Numbered from the stretch's first letter, positions 28,062-37,321 are shown. The stretch is DNA of 64,000 nucleotides from Bradyrhizobium sp. CCBAU 53340 (GCF_015291645.1 NZ_CP030055.1:4650001-4714000); one strand, 5' to 3'. The notes: generated from the letters alone by a model not told the origin. Numbers and translations: made by a program.

Positions 28062-29058
28062 AGAACTGGACCGCCCACCAGGAGAGCGCCGCGACGATGG
28101 CCGAGGCCGGGATCGTGATCACCCAGGCATAGACGATCGAGCTCGCCACGTTCCAGCGCACCGCCGAAACGCGCCGAGCCGCACCGACGCCGACGATGGC
28201 GCCGGTGATGGTGTGGGTGGTCGAGACGGGAACGCCGAGGAAGGTGGCGATGAACAGGGTCGCCGCGCCGCCTGTCTCGGCACAGAAGCCCTGCATCGGC
28301 GTCAGCTTGGTGATGCGCAGGCCCATGGTGCGGACGATGCGCCAGCCACCCATCAGCGTGCCCAGCGCCATCGCCGCCTGGCAAGAGAGCACCACCCAGA
28401 ATGGCACCGAGAATTCGTTGCCGAGATGGCCCTGCGAATACAGCAGCACGGCGATGATGCCCATCGTCTTCTGCGCGTCATTGCCGCCATGGCCGAGCGA
28501 ATAGAGCGAGGCGGAGGCGAATTGCAGGATGCGGAAAGCACGGTCGACCGCGAACGGCGTCGAGCGCACCGACAGCCAGGACACGATCGCAACCAGCATC
28601 ATCGCAAGCAGGAAGCCGACCAGCGGCGACAGCACGATCGCCAGCACCGCCTTGGTGAGGCCGCTCCAGACCGCCGCCGATATTCCGGCCTTGGCCATGC
28701 CGCCACCGACGAGGCCGCCGATCAGCGCATGCGAGGACGAGGACGGAATGCCGAGCCCCCAGGTCACGAGATTCCAGACGATGGCGCCGACAAGGGCTGC
28801 GAAGATCACCTGGGCATCGACGATCGCGGGATCGATGATGCCGGTGCCGATGGTCTGGGCCACGTGCAGGCCGAACACCATGAAGGCGACGAAATTGAAA
28901 AACGCGGCCCAGAACACTGCGAATTGCGGCCGCAGCACCCGGGTCGAGACGATGGTCGCGATCGAATTGGCGGCATCGTGCAGGCCGTTCAGGAAGTCGA
29001 ACAGCAGCGCGACGGCGATCAGTCCGACCAGGACGGGAAGACCCAACGCAGCATCCAC
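28054..29058 (-). CDS. pit: PiT-family inorganic phosphate transporter
   Basis: A 334-residue membrane transporter for phosphate (often as metal-phosphate with protons). The two inverted repeats of the family are visible: [20 protein letters not shown] near the N-terminus, [31 protein letters not shown] in the second half, and [16 protein letters not shown]. Start codon GTG at 29058. It follows the DUF47 gene on the same strand, separated by a dispersed palindrome. The DUF47-pit pairing is widespread. Confidence 0.94.
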   Translation of the reverse strand: MDAALGLPVLVGLIAVALLFDFLNGLHDAANSIATIVSTRVLRPQFAVFWAAFFNFVAFMVFGLHVAQTIGTGIIDPAIVDAQVIFAALVGAIVWNLVTWGLGIPSSSSHALIGGLVGGGMAKAGISAAVWSGLTKAVLAIVLSPLVGFLLAMMLVAIVSWLSVRSTPFAVDRAFRILQFASASLYSLGHGGNDAQKTMGIIAVLLYSQGHLGNEFSVPFWVVLSCQAAMALGTLMGGWRIVRTMGLRITKLTPMQGFCAETGGAATLFIATFLGVPVSTTHTITGAIVGVGAARRVSAVRWNVASSIVYAWVITIPASAIVAALSWWAVQFFK

Positions 29059-29081
29059 AGCGGCGCCCCCACTCTAAGCTT

Positions 29082-29158
29082 TGCGGATGATCTCCGCGCA
29101 AACGCGTTCCGCGTTTGTCGCGGGGGAAAACCGCTGCACACTTTTCCGGATCATGCGC
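29082..29158. repeat. Short dispersed palindrome (gatccggaaaa type), copy 2
   Basis: Contains ttttccggatcatgcgc, inverse to the start of the copy at 10203-10250, and a second inverted pair gcaaacgcg/cgcgtttg. It lies between the DUF47 gene and pit within what should be one operon, so the hairpin may tune the ratio of the two products. Confidence 0.65.
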
Positions 29159-29802
29159 TACACTTGCTCGATGACGATGCTGTTGATCTCGTTCGCGACG
29201 TCGTCGAAGCGATCGGCCACCTTCTCGAGGTGGTCGTAGATCTCGACGCCGACGATGAAATCCATCGCGTTGCCGTTGCGGTGCTTGAGGAACAGCTCCT
29301 TCAGGCCGATGTCATGGAGATCGTCGACGCGGCCCTCGAGCTTGGTCAGTTCCTCCGTGATCGCGGTCAGCATGGCGACGTTCTTGCCGATCTCCTGCAT
29401 CAGCGGCAGCGCGCGTCCCACCAGATTGGCGCATTCGATCAGGAGCGCGCCGATTTCGCGCATCGGCGGCTCGAAGGTGCGGACCTCGAACAGCATCACG
29501 GCCTTGGCCGTCTGCTGCATCTGGTCGATGGCGTCGTCCAGCGAGGTGATGAGGTTCTTGATGTCGCCCCGGTCGAACGGCGTGATGAAGGTTCGCCGCA
29601 CCGCCGTCAGCACCTCGCGCGTGACGTTGTCGGCGTCATTCTCGAACTGGCTGACGCGCTGGCAGTAGACCGGCGTCTCCTCGCCTCCGTTCAGCACACC
29701 CTGAAGCGCAATCGCGCCCTGGATCACGGTCTTGGCATGGCGGTCGAACAGGTCGAAGAACCGTTCTTCCTTGGGCAGGAAAGCGCGAAACCAACGCATC
29801 AT
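29158..29802 (-). CDS. DUF47 (PhoU-like) phosphate transport regulator
   Basis: A 214-residue helical protein of the DUF47/YkaA family, related to PhoU. Typical segments: FFDLFDRHAKTVIQGAIAL, FENDADNVTREVLTAV, FITPFDRGDIKNLITSLDDA and IYDHLEKVADRFDDVANEI. DUF47 proteins are encoded next to PiT transporters and are thought to control them; here it is the upstream gene of the pair. An alternative start is Met2. Confidence 0.9.
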   Translation of the reverse strand: MMRWFRAFLPKEERFFDLFDRHAKTVIQGAIALQGVLNGGEETPVYCQRVSQFENDADNVTREVLTAVRRTFITPFDRGDIKNLITSLDDAIDQMQQTAKAVMLFEVRTFEPPMREIGALLIECANLVGRALPLMQEIGKNVAMLTAITEELTKLEGRVDDLHDIGLKELFLKHRNGNAMDFIVGVEIYDHLEKVADRFDDVANEINSIVIEQV

Positions 29803-29958
29803 GGGGATAGTCTACCTGATGGAAATGACCCGGCCCGAAGGGGCCGTCACAAAACCGTCATAGACCATTTTCGCTCCGCGCGCGTGCAATCTCGCACCCA
29901 CGGGATCGGATCATCCACCGGATTCGCGCATCGACGAAATTTACGCGATATCAATGAC

Positions 29959-30927
29959 TTAGAGCGAGCGCCGGAGGTAATGCGCGATTTCCCCGATGAC
30001 GCCACGGCGGAAGGTGAGCACGCAGACCACGAAGATCGAGCCCTGGATCACCGTCACCCATTGGCCGAAGCCGGCGAGATATTGCTGCATGGCGATGATG
30101 ACGAAGGCGCCGACCACGGGCCCGAAGATGGTGCCGAGACCGCCGACCAGCGTCATCAGCACGACTTCGCCGGACATCGACCAGTGCACGTCGGTGAGCG
30201 AGGCGTTCTGCGCCACGAACACTTTCAGCGCGCCGGCAAAGCCTGCCAGCGTCCCCGACAGGACAAACGCCAGGAACTTGTACTGGTCGGTCCGGTAGCC
30301 CAGCGAGATCGCGCGCGGCTCGTTCTCGCGGATCGATTTGAGAACCTCGCCAAACGGCGAGTTGATGATGCGGTAGATCAGCAGGAAGCCGGCGAGGAAG
30401 CCGGCCAGCACGACATAATAGAGCACGGTCGGCTTCGACAGATCGAGCACGCCAAACATGTGCCCCTGCGGAATGCCCTGGATACCGTCCTCGCCATGGG
30501 TGAACGGCGCCTGCAGGTAGATGAAGTACAGCAGCTGCGACAGCGCCAGTGTGATCATCGAGAAATAGATGCCCTGGCGGCGGATCGAGATGTAGCCGGT
30601 GATGAGTGACAGCCCGAACGCAGCCGCGATTCCGACGAGGACGCCAAGCTCGGGCGGCAGCGCCCAGACCTTCAGCGCATGCGCGCTGCAATAGCCGGCG
30701 GTGCCCATGAACATCGCATGACCGAACGACAACAGGCCGCCATAGCCGATCAGGAGATTGAAGGCGCAGGCCAGCAGGGCAAAGCACAGCGCCTGCATCA
30801 CGAAGAACGGATAGACTCCCGTAAAGGGTACCACGGCCAGCAACAGCGCCATCACTGCGAAGACGATCATCTCATCACGCATCGCGCGCGGAGTTACCGG
30901 CAGCGTATCGTCCGTCAAGGCTGTCAT
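29959..30927 (-). CDS. livM: Branched-chain amino-acid-type ABC permease LivM
   Basis: A 322-residue inner-membrane permease with 8-9 helices. Family marks: LNLLIGYGGLLSFGHAMFMG, SIRRQGIYFSMITLALSQLL and the cytoplasmic loop SIRENEPRAISLGYRTDQYK that contacts the ATPases. It is the last gene of the livG-livF-livK-livH-livM unit, starting one base after the livH stop. It forms a heterodimer with LivH. Confidence 0.93.
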   Translation of the reverse strand: MTALTDDTLPVTPRAMRDEMIVFAVMALLLAVVPFTGVYPFFVMQALCFALLACAFNLLIGYGGLLSFGHAMFMGTAGYCSAHALKVWALPPELGVLVGIAAAFGLSLITGYISIRRQGIYFSMITLALSQLLYFIYLQAPFTHGEDGIQGIPQGHMFGVLDLSKPTVLYYVVLAGFLAGFLLIYRIINSPFGEVLKSIRENEPRAISLGYRTDQYKFLAFVLSGTLAGFAGALKVFVAQNASLTDVHWSMSGEVVLMTLVGGLGTIFGPVVGAFVIIAMQQYLAGFGQWVTVIQGSIFVVCVLTFRRGVIGEIAHYLRRSL

Positions 30928-30928
30928 A

Positions 30929-31792
30929 TCAGGCTGCCCTTCCCGTCAATCCCGTTGGCTTCACCAAGAGCACCAGTACCATCAGCACGAACACGACGGT
31001 GTTGGAGGCCTCGGGGTAGAAATATTTGGTCAGGCCCTCGATCACACCGAGCGCGAAGCCGGTGATGATGGAGCCCATGATCGATCCCATGCCGCCGATC
31101 ACGACAACCGCGAACACGACGATGATGAGGTCGGCGCCCATCAGCGGCCGCACCTGGTTGATCGGCGCCGAGAGCACGCCGGCAAGCGCGGCGAGGCCGA
31201 CGCCGAGGCCGTAGGTCAACGTGATCATGCGCGGCACGTTGATGCCGAAGGCACGCACCAGCGTCGGATTTTCAGTGGCGGCGCGGAGGTAAGCGCCGAG
31301 CCGCGTCTTCTCGATCAGGAACCAGGTGGCCAGACACACCACCAGCGAGAAGATGACGACCCAGCCACGGTAGACGGGCAAGAACATGAAGCCGAGATTC
31401 ATGCCGCCCTTGAGCTGGTCCGGAATGGCGTAAGGCAGGCCGGAGGAGCCGAAGTAGTTCTGGAACACGCCCTGCACGATCAGCGCGATGCCGAAGGTCA
31501 AGAGCAGGCCGTAGAGATGGTCGAGGCCGGTCAGCCATTGCAGCATGGTCCGTTCCAGGATCATGCCGAAGATGCCGACAATGATCGGCGCCAGCAGCAG
31601 CGCCCACCAGTAATTGATGCCGCCGAGGTTCAGCAGGAAATAGGCGACGAAGGCGCCCATCATGTAGAGCGCGCCATGGGCGAAATTGATGATGTTGAGC
31701 ATGCCGAAGATGACGGCGAGCCCGAGACTGAGCAGCGCGTAGAACGAGCCGTTGATCAGTCCTACCAGTAGCTGTGCGTAGAGAGCCTGCAT
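30929..31792 (-). CDS. livH: Branched-chain amino-acid-type ABC permease LivH
   Basis: A 287-residue permease with LivH features: LLVGLINGSFYALLSLGLAV, FGMLNIINFAHGALYMMGAF and the EAA-like loop RAATENPTLVRAFGINV. It pairs with LivM for high-affinity import. A strong hairpin separates it from the upstream binding-protein gene. Confidence 0.93.
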   Translation of the reverse strand: MQALYAQLLVGLINGSFYALLSLGLAVIFGMLNIINFAHGALYMMGAFVAYFLLNLGGINYWWALLLAPIIVGIFGMILERTMLQWLTGLDHLYGLLLTFGIALIVQGVFQNYFGSSGLPYAIPDQLKGGMNLGFMFLPVYRGWVVIFSLVVCLATWFLIEKTRLGAYLRAATENPTLVRAFGINVPRMITLTYGLGVGLAALAGVLSAPINQVRPLMGADLIIVVFAVVVIGGMGSIMGSIITGFALGVIEGLTKYFYPEASNTVVFVLMVLVLLVKPTGLTGRAA

Positions 31793-31831
31793 CGATCCAG
31801 CACCCAGTCCCTTCGGCGTTCCCAGAGTAGC

Positions 31832-31856
31832 GCCCGCCGGCTCAACACCGGCGGGC
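31832..31856. promoter_or_regulatory. Strong intercistronic hairpin between livK and livH
   Basis: A perfect 9-bp GC stem (gcccgccgg / ccggcgggc) with a 7-base loop, directly downstream of the binding-protein stop and before livH. There is no T-run after it in the direction of transcription. It likely protects the 3' end of the binding-protein message, so more binding protein than permease is made, as is common in ABC import operons. Confidence 0.6.
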
Positions 31857-31864
31857 TGTCGGTC

Positions 31865-33085
31865 TTATTTCTTGAGCAGCGCGCACTTGCTCTCGGAGAG
31901 CGGCGTGAAGGCCTGGTCGCCCGGCACCGTGCCGACGAGCTTGTAGAAGTCCCACGGTCCCTTGGACTCGGAGGGCTTCTTCACCTCGAATAGATAGGCG
32001 TTGTGGATGGTGCGGCCGTTCGGCTGGATCTCGCCCTTGCCGAACAGATCGTCTTCGGTCGGCATCGACTTCATCTTCTCGACCACCTTGACGCCGTCAT
32101 GCGGATTGCCGCCGAGCGCTTCGAGAGCCTTGAGATAGTGGCGCACGCCCGCATAGACACCCGCCTGCACCATGGTCGGCATCGCGCCGTTCTTCATCTT
32201 CTCCGAGAACCGCTTGGAGAACGCCCGGGTCTGGTCGTTCATGTCCCAGTAAAACGTCTCGGTGAAGTTGAGGCCCTGCGCCGTCTCGAGGCCGATCGCC
32301 TTGACGTCGGTGAGGAACAGCAGCAGCGCCGCGAGCTTCTGGCCGCCCTTGCCGATGCCGAACTCGGCCGCCTGCTTGATCGTGTTGGTGGTATCACCGC
32401 CGGCATTGGCAAGGCCGATGATCTTGGCCTTCGAGGCCTGCGCCTGGAGCAGGAAGGAGGAGAAGTCCGGCGTGTTGAGCGGATGTTTGACGCCGCCGAC
32501 CACCTTGCCGCCATTGGCAGTGACGACCGCGGTGGTATCGCGCTCCAGTGCCGCTCCGAAGGCGTAGTCCGCCGTCAGGAAGAACCAGGTGTCGCCACCG
32601 GCCTTCACCAGCGCCTGGCCCGTGGTGTGGGCCAGCATGTAGGTGTCGTAGGTCCAGTGCACGGTGTTGGGCGAGCACTGCGCATTGGTGAGGTCCGAGG
32701 TCGCCGCGCCCGAATTGATGTAGACGCCGTTCTTTTCCTTGACGACGTTGTTGACGGCGAGCGCCACGCCGGAGTTCGGCACGTCGACGATGATGTCGAC
32801 CTTGTCGACGTCGAACCACTGCCGCGCGATCGCGGTGCCGATGTCAGGCTTGTTCTGATGATCGCCGGAGATGATGTCGATCTTCCAGCCCTTGCCCGTC
32901 AGGCCGGAATCTTCAACCGCCATCTGGGCGGCGAGCGTGGAGCCGGGCCCGCCGAGATCGGCATAGAGGCCGGACTGATCGGACAACGCACCGATCTTGA
33001 CGGTCTTGTCCTGTGCGAAGGCGGCGCCAGTGGCAGTCACGGCCAACGCCGTGCCGAGCAACAACGATGCAATCGACTTTTTCAT
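31865..33085 (-). CDS. livK: Branched-chain amino-acid-type ABC substrate-binding protein
   Basis: A 406-residue periplasmic binding protein (Peripla_BP_6) with a signal peptide ending in GAAFAQ. It has the two-lobe pattern (KTVKIGALSDQSGLYADLGG; WFFLTADYAFGAALE). It lies within its transport operon, after livF and before livH. It is highly similar to the orphan protein at 18670-19896. The ligand is uncertain; this subgroup in Bradyrhizobium includes many non-amino-acid binders, so the liv name refers to family only. Confidence 0.92.
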   Translation of the reverse strand: MKKSIASLLLGTALAVTATGAAFAQDKTVKIGALSDQSGLYADLGGPGSTLAAQMAVEDSGLTGKGWKIDIISGDHQNKPDIGTAIARQWFDVDKVDIIVDVPNSGVALAVNNVVKEKNGVYINSGAATSDLTNAQCSPNTVHWTYDTYMLAHTTGQALVKAGGDTWFFLTADYAFGAALERDTTAVVTANGGKVVGGVKHPLNTPDFSSFLLQAQASKAKIIGLANAGGDTTNTIKQAAEFGIGKGGQKLAALLLFLTDVKAIGLETAQGLNFTETFYWDMNDQTRAFSKRFSEKMKNGAMPTMVQAGVYAGVRHYLKALEALGGNPHDGVKVVEKMKSMPTEDDLFGKGEIQPNGRTIHNAYLFEVKKPSESKGPWDFYKLVGTVPGDQAFTPLSESKCALLKK

Positions 33086-33145
33086 GTGACTTCCCTCGTG
33101 AATTCTCTCTTCGCCGCTTCCGTTGGCCGTCTGCTTTGGGCCGGA

Positions 33146-33892
33146 CTAGACGCCGAGATAGGTGTGGAGCTTGTCCATGTTGGCGGCAAGCTCCGCATTG
33201 GAAAATCCGTCAATGATCTTGCCGTGCTCCACCACGTAATAACGATCGGCGACGGTGGATGCGAAGCGGAAGTTCTGCTCGACAAGGAGGATCGTGAAGC
33301 CCTCCTTCTTGAGCCGCGCAATGGTGTGGCCGATCTGCTGGATGATGACGGGCGCCAGACCTTCGGTCGGCTCGTCCAGCATCAGGAAGCTCGCGCCGGT
33401 GCGCAGGATGCGCGCGATCGCCAGCATCTGCTGCTCACCGCCGGAGAGCTTGGTGCCCTGGCTGTTGAGACGTTCTTTCAGGTTCGGGAACAGATCGAAG
33501 ATCTGCTCGAGCGGCAGCCCGCCTGCGCGCACCACCGGCGGCAGCAAGAGGTTCTCCCGCACGTCGAGGCTGGAAAAGATTCCCCGCTCCTCCGGGCAGA
33601 ACGCGATGCCCATGCGCGCAATCTTGTCGGAGGTCGCGCGGATGATCTCCTGATCGTTGAATTTGATCGAACCGGCACGCTTGCCGATGATGCCCATGAT
33701 CGATTTCAGCGTGGTGGTCTTGCCGGCGCCGTTACGCCCGAGCAGCGTGACGACCTCGCCCGCCTTCACGTCGAAATTGATCCCGTGCAGGATGTGGGAC
33801 TCGCCGTACCAGGCTTCCAGGTTGCGAACCTGGAGGATGTTGCCGCCGGTTGCGGCCCGCGCCGGTGCCTCGGCCATTGCAGTCTCAGGCAT
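33146..33892 (-). CDS. livF: ABC transporter ATP-binding protein LivF
   Basis: A 248-residue ATPase: Walker A GRNGAGKTT, LivF-typical VPEERGIF-like segment (FCPEERGIFSSLDVRENL), signature LSGGEQQMLAIAR, Walker B FLMLDEPTEGLAP. It overlaps the end of livG by 8 bases. The N-terminus has about 17 non-conserved residues; Met6 is an alternative start. Confidence 0.94.
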   Translation of the reverse strand: MPETAMAEAPARAATGGNILQVRNLEAWYGESHILHGINFDVKAGEVVTLLGRNGAGKTTTLKSIMGIIGKRAGSIKFNDQEIIRATSDKIARMGIAFCPEERGIFSSLDVRENLLLPPVVRAGGLPLEQIFDLFPNLKERLNSQGTKLSGGEQQMLAIARILRTGASFLMLDEPTEGLAPVIIQQIGHTIARLKKEGFTILLVEQNFRFASTVADRYYVVEHGKIIDGFSNAELAANMDKLHTYLGV

Positions 33893-34640
33893 GACCGGCT
33901 CCCAGATAGGCTTCCTTGACGCGCTCGTCCTTGGTGAGCTCGGAATAATGGCCCTGCGCGAGCACCTGCCCGCGCGTCAGCACGGTGATGATGTCGGAGA
34001 GATTGGCGACGACGCTCAAGTTATGCTCGACCATCAGGATGGTGTATTTCGCCGAGATGCGCTTGATCAGCGCGGCGATCTTGTCGATGTCCTCGTGACC
34101 CATGCCGGCCATCGGCTCATCCAGCAGCATCATTTCCGGATCAAGCGCGAGCGTGGTTGCGATCTCGAGCGCGCGCTTGCGCCCATAGGCCATCTCGACT
34201 GCCGGCGTATTGGCAAACTCGCTGAGGCCGACATCGTTCAACAGCTCGCGCGCCCGGTCGTTGAAGCGGTTGAGCACGGACTTGGAGCGCCAGAAATCAA
34301 AGGAGCTGCCGTGCTGGCGCTGGAGCGCGACACGAACATTCTCCAGCGCGGTCAGATGCGGAAACACCGCCGAGATCTGGAATGAGCGCACCAGTCCCAA
34401 GCGCGCCACATCGGCCGGCGCCATCGCGGTGATGTCCTGCCCCTTGTACAGGATTTTTCCGGCAGACGGTTTGAGGAACTTGGTCAGAAGGTTGAAGCAA
34501 GTCGTCTTGCCGGCGCCGTTCGGCCCGATCAGCGCGTGGATACTCCCACGGCGAACCTTGAGCGCAACGTCGCGGACGGCGAAGAAGCCCGCGAACTCCT
34601 TGGTCAAGCCTTCCGTTTCGAGAATGAACTCATCGGCCAA
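33885..34640 (-). CDS. livG: ABC transporter ATP-binding protein LivG
   Basis: A 251-residue ATPase if started at TTG 34640: Walker A GPNGAGKTT, GLVRSFQISAVFPHLTALEN, Walker B EMMLLDEPMAGMG and switch His in TILMVEHNL. The signature segment is MAYGRKRALEIA, a variant of LSGGQ normal in LivG. The open frame runs upstream through ATG 34682 to 34772, but those residues are not LivG-like. An AGGGGG Shine-Dalgarno (34649-34654) sits 8 bases before the TTG, so this rare start is preferred. It is the first gene of the liv operon. Confidence 0.9.
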   Translation of the reverse strand: MADEFILETEGLTKEFAGFFAVRDVALKVRRGSIHALIGPNGAGKTTCFNLLTKFLKPSAGKILYKGQDITAMAPADVARLGLVRSFQISAVFPHLTALENVRVALQRQHGSSFDFWRSKSVLNRFNDRARELLNDVGLSEFANTPAVEMAYGRKRALEIATTLALDPEMMLLDEPMAGMGHEDIDKIAALIKRISAKYTILMVEHNLSVVANLSDIITVLTRGQVLAQGHYSELTKDERVKEAYLGAGHA

Positions 34641-34900
34641 ACAGATTTCCCCCTGCCCGCGCCAATAGCGCGTTGCTCTCATTGTTACTTCGGCTTTCCG
34701 GAGGTCTTGGAGCTCGCCCCGGAACGCCGCCTCCGGGCGCGGAATATGCCGGAGGTGACGGGGGTTAGGCAAGGCGGAAAGCTGAGCAGGTCAGGCCTTT
34801 GACCGGGAGTCTTATGCTCCCTTAGTTGGAGGCTTTGTGATGCCGCCTGCCGGCCTCCCGGTTCGCAAGACACCGGTCATCAAGTCGTCGTTAACGGTCT

Positions 34901-35632
34901 TTGGTCCCGCGCGCCAGCCTTCATGAAAAATTTTCCCGCAAGCAAGATCATGCGCCCGTTTCATTCGCCGGGAATATTGTCTTGGATTTCGCCAGCGCCG
35001 CGCCCTCCGCCGTCAAGTCGATCAGGCAGCGTGACCTGCTCAACACGTGGCTGCGACTCTATGCGCGCCAGCAGACCGCGCCGGCGATCTGGGAGTATCA
35101 GCCCGCGCGACTCGAGGAAGAGCTGTCCGATCTCATCTACTACACGGTGGACCATTCGACGCCGACGCCGCGCCTGACGATCCAGAGCGAGGGCACGCGG
35201 ATCTCGCGCGCTTATGGCCATACCGGCAAGGGCGTTCTGCTGGACGATTATGTCGGGCCGCGAATGGCGCCTTTCGTGATGCCGATCTACCACGAATGCG
35301 TGGCGCGCGGGCTTCCGATCTATACCGTCGCCGATGTCGATGACATCTACGGCCGCGTCGTCGCCTATGAACGGCTGCTGTTGCCGTTCCTGACCGACGA
35401 CAAGGTCAGTCACGTCATCGCATCGGTCAAGACTTTCTGCGAGGACGGCGGCTTCGAGATCAAGAACCTGCTGCGCGGAAATGACGCGCCGCCGCGGCCG
35501 AAACTGCGCACGGTGATCGACCGCGACCTGTTTCACCGCGCCCCCGGCCGCATCGCGGCCGCCGAAATCGTCGAATTCGCCGATCAGTCCGGAGACCCTG
35601 ATGTCACCGCCGAGACAATCGAGCTGAACTAG
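34901..35632 (+). CDS. PAS_5-type protein of unknown function
   Basis: A protein of up to 243 residues. The part from about residue 40 (SIRQRDLLNTWLRLYARQQT, FVMPIYHECVARGLPIYTVA, VVAYERLLLPFLTD) matches the PAS_5 family, a PAS-like domain common in Hyphomicrobiales and usually alone in the protein. It may sense a small molecule. The start is uncertain: only TTG codons (34901, 34979) are available upstream of the conserved part; neither has a clear Shine-Dalgarno. It ends overlapping the convergent ArsC-like gene by 4 bases. Confidence 0.75.
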   Translation: MVPRASLHEKFSRKQDHAPVSFAGNIVLDFASAAPSAVKSIRQRDLLNTWLRLYARQQTAPAIWEYQPARLEEELSDLIYYTVDHSTPTPRLTIQSEGTRISRAYGHTGKGVLLDDYVGPRMAPFVMPIYHECVARGLPIYTVADVDDIYGRVVAYERLLLPFLTDDKVSHVIASVKTFCEDGGFEIKNLLRGNDAPPRPKLRTVIDRDLFHRAPGRIAAAEIVEFADQSGDPDVTAETIELN

Positions 35633-35994
35633 CCCTTGCGCGCCTTTGCGCCGATTTCCTTGTCGTAGATGTCAGGCTTGAAGCCGACCAGCAACTTGCC
35701 GCCGATTTCGAGCACCGGCCGCTTGATCATCGATGGTTGCGCTAGCATCAGCGCCATTGCCTTCTTTTCGGTCAGGCCTTCCTTGTCGGCATCGGGCAGC
35801 TTCTTGAAAGTCGTGCCGGCGCGATTGAGCAGCGTCTCCCAGCCGAGCTTGTCGCTCCATTGCTTGAGCTTGTCCTTCTCCACACCGGCGGCCTTGTAAT
35901 CGTGGAACTCGTAGGCGATGCCATGGGTGTCGAGCCAGGTGCGCGCCTTCTTCATGGTGTCGCAGTTCTTGATGCCATAGATGATGTTGGGCAA
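35629..35994 (-). CDS. ArsC/Spx-family (YffB-like) thioredoxin-fold protein
   Basis: A 121-residue protein with one redox Cys in YGIKNCDTMKKARTWLD (C11) and RPVLEIGGKLLVGFKPDIYD near the end. This is the YffB/Spx-like branch of the arsenate-reductase fold; NCDT replaces the CxxS of true ArsC, so arsenate reduction is unlikely. Function in Gram-negatives is poorly known; thiol handling is suggested. Confidence 0.88.
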   Translation of the reverse strand: MPNIIYGIKNCDTMKKARTWLDTHGIAYEFHDYKAAGVEKDKLKQWSDKLGWETLLNRAGTTFKKLPDADKEGLTEKKAMALMLAQPSMIKRPVLEIGGKLLVGFKPDIYDKEIGAKARKG

Positions 35995-36122
35995 GACGGT
36001 CCTCGCGCATGCGTCGTGACTGATCTCTAGGGCGTTTCACGTCCCGTGGCGTTGTACGCAACTCCCGATCACGCGACAATATTGCGAACGACGCTTTCGA
36101 CCTCTTCCGAACGGACACCCCA

Positions 36123-36494
36123 ATGCACGTCACCCACGATCCCGCCGCATCCGCCTCGCCGACCATCGACTTCAACACCTTTCTCGCGGTCGACATCCGG
36201 GTCGGCACCATCGTCGATGCCAAACCTTTTCCGGAGGCGCGCAAGCCGGCCTGGCGACTGTGGATCGACTTCGGTCCGGTCATCGGCGTGCGCAAGAGCT
36301 CGGCGCAGATCACCGAGAACCATCCGCTCGAGACGCTGGTGGGACAGCAGGTCGCCGCCGTCGTCAATTTCCCACCGCGTCAGATCGGACCTGTTGTCTC
36401 CGAGGTCCTCACGCTCGGCTTCCCCGATGCCGATGGCAAGGTCGTGCTGATGCAGCCGAGCAAGCCGGTGCCGAACGGCGGGCGATTGTTCTAG
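36123..36494 (+). CDS. csaA: tRNA-binding protein CsaA-like
   Basis: A 123-residue OB-fold protein: FLAVDIRVGTIVDAKPFPEA at the start of the fold, then KSSAQITENHPLETLVGQQV and VLTLGFPDADGKVVLMQPSK. This matches CsaA, a homodimeric protein related to the tRNA-binding C-terminal domain of MetRS and to Arc1p, reported with chaperone-like activity. It stands alone. Confidence 0.9.
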   Translation: MHVTHDPAASASPTIDFNTFLAVDIRVGTIVDAKPFPEARKPAWRLWIDFGPVIGVRKSSAQITENHPLETLVGQQVAAVVNFPPRQIGPVVSEVLTLGFPDADGKVVLMQPSKPVPNGGRLF

Positions 36495-36584
36495 ACGGCA
36501 ACGCCTCCGTAGGCCGCCCATCGCTTCATCCTCCCTTCCAAGGCCAGCCCGCCAGGCTTGACCAAGACCCCTTCCACAAATATT

Positions 36585-36673
36585 AATGACTGATCGATCG
36601 GTTTTTATATGGATCAGCTGTTATCTAGCGGGTTCGGGTATTTCTCTAAAACGATCGATCTGTCAGTTATTTA
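36585..36673. promoter_or_regulatory. Paired inverted operator sites before the TetR-permease unit
   Basis: AATGACTGATCGATCGGTTTT at 36585-36605 (20-base core atgactgatcgatcggtttt) and an inverted, related copy at 36650-36673 (aaacgatcgatctgtcagtt) frame a 44-base AT-rich spacer. Each contains the GATCGATC palindrome. The second site ends 12 bases before the TetR ATG. Two divergent operator copies fit repression by TetR dimers at both ends of the promoter. Confidence 0.6.
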
Positions 36674-36685
36674 TGGACCGGACGG

Positions 36686-37318
36686 ATGCCCAAGATCAGC
36701 GAGAAGAAGCGTGAGGACCGGCGTCAGCAGATCCTCGAAGCCGCGCTGGCCTGCTTCTCCGAAGACGGATTTCACCAGACCGGCATGGCCGACATCGTCA
36801 AGCGGTCCGGCCTGAGCCACGGCGCGGTCTATCTCTACTTCCAGAGCAAGGACGATCTGATCGAGGCGCTCGCCGACGACCGGCACCGCCGCGAGGCCGT
36901 TCTCAACTCGGTCGCGCAAGGCTCCGGGGATCCCATCGAGGGGCTGCGGGCGCTGGTCCGCGCCTATGCACAATGGCTGACCGATCCCACGGGCGAAGCG
37001 CGGCGCCGTGTCGGCATCCATGGCTGGGCCGAGGCGCTGCGCAACCGCCGCGTCCGCACCAGCGTCGTCGAGGGCATCGACATCCCGCGCGCGCTGGTCG
37101 TGGCGCTGGTCGAGCGCGGGCAGCACGACGGCCTGATCAAGCGTGACATCGGCGCCGATGCGATCGCGCGCGTGCTGATCGCGATCTTCCAGGGCTTTGT
37201 GCTGCAAAAATGCTGGGGCGAAGAATTTGACGTCGCGGCCTGCATGGCGACGGTCACCACCGTGATCGATGGCTTTCGCACGACCGCGCCCGATATGAAG
37301 CGGCGAACCAGGACGTAA
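36686..37318 (+). CDS. TetR/AcrR-family transcriptional regulator
   Basis: A 210-residue regulator with a canonical HTH: RRQQILEAALACFSEDGFHQ, then MADIVKRSGLSHGAVYLYFQ and SKDDLIEAL. The C-terminal ligand domain is TetR_C-like. The stop is 3 bases before the start of the TauE/SafE permease, so the two are one unit. Paired palindromic sites upstream suggest autoregulation, with the permease as co-regulated target. Confidence 0.9.
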   Translation: MPKISEKKREDRRQQILEAALACFSEDGFHQTGMADIVKRSGLSHGAVYLYFQSKDDLIEALADDRHRREAVLNSVAQGSGDPIEGLRALVRAYAQWLTDPTGEARRRVGIHGWAEALRNRRVRTSVVEGIDIPRALVVALVERGQHDGLIKRDIGADAIARVLIAIFQGFVLQKCWGEEFDVAACMATVTTVIDGFRTTAPDMKRRTRT

Positions 37319-37321
37319 GCG

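Noticed and set aside
28213-30609. A 798-codon plus-strand open frame
   Set aside because: It lies antisense to pit, the DUF47 gene and livM, which have clear motifs; its product is Arg/His/Asp-rich with no domain. High GC makes long antisense frames common.
32003-33919. A 638-codon plus-strand open frame
   Set aside because: Antisense to livK and livF; no motif of its own.
35629-35994. Arsenate reductase ArsC
   Set aside because: The CxxS/R motif of ArsC is replaced by NCDT and no ars genes are nearby; it belongs to the YffB/Spx-like branch.
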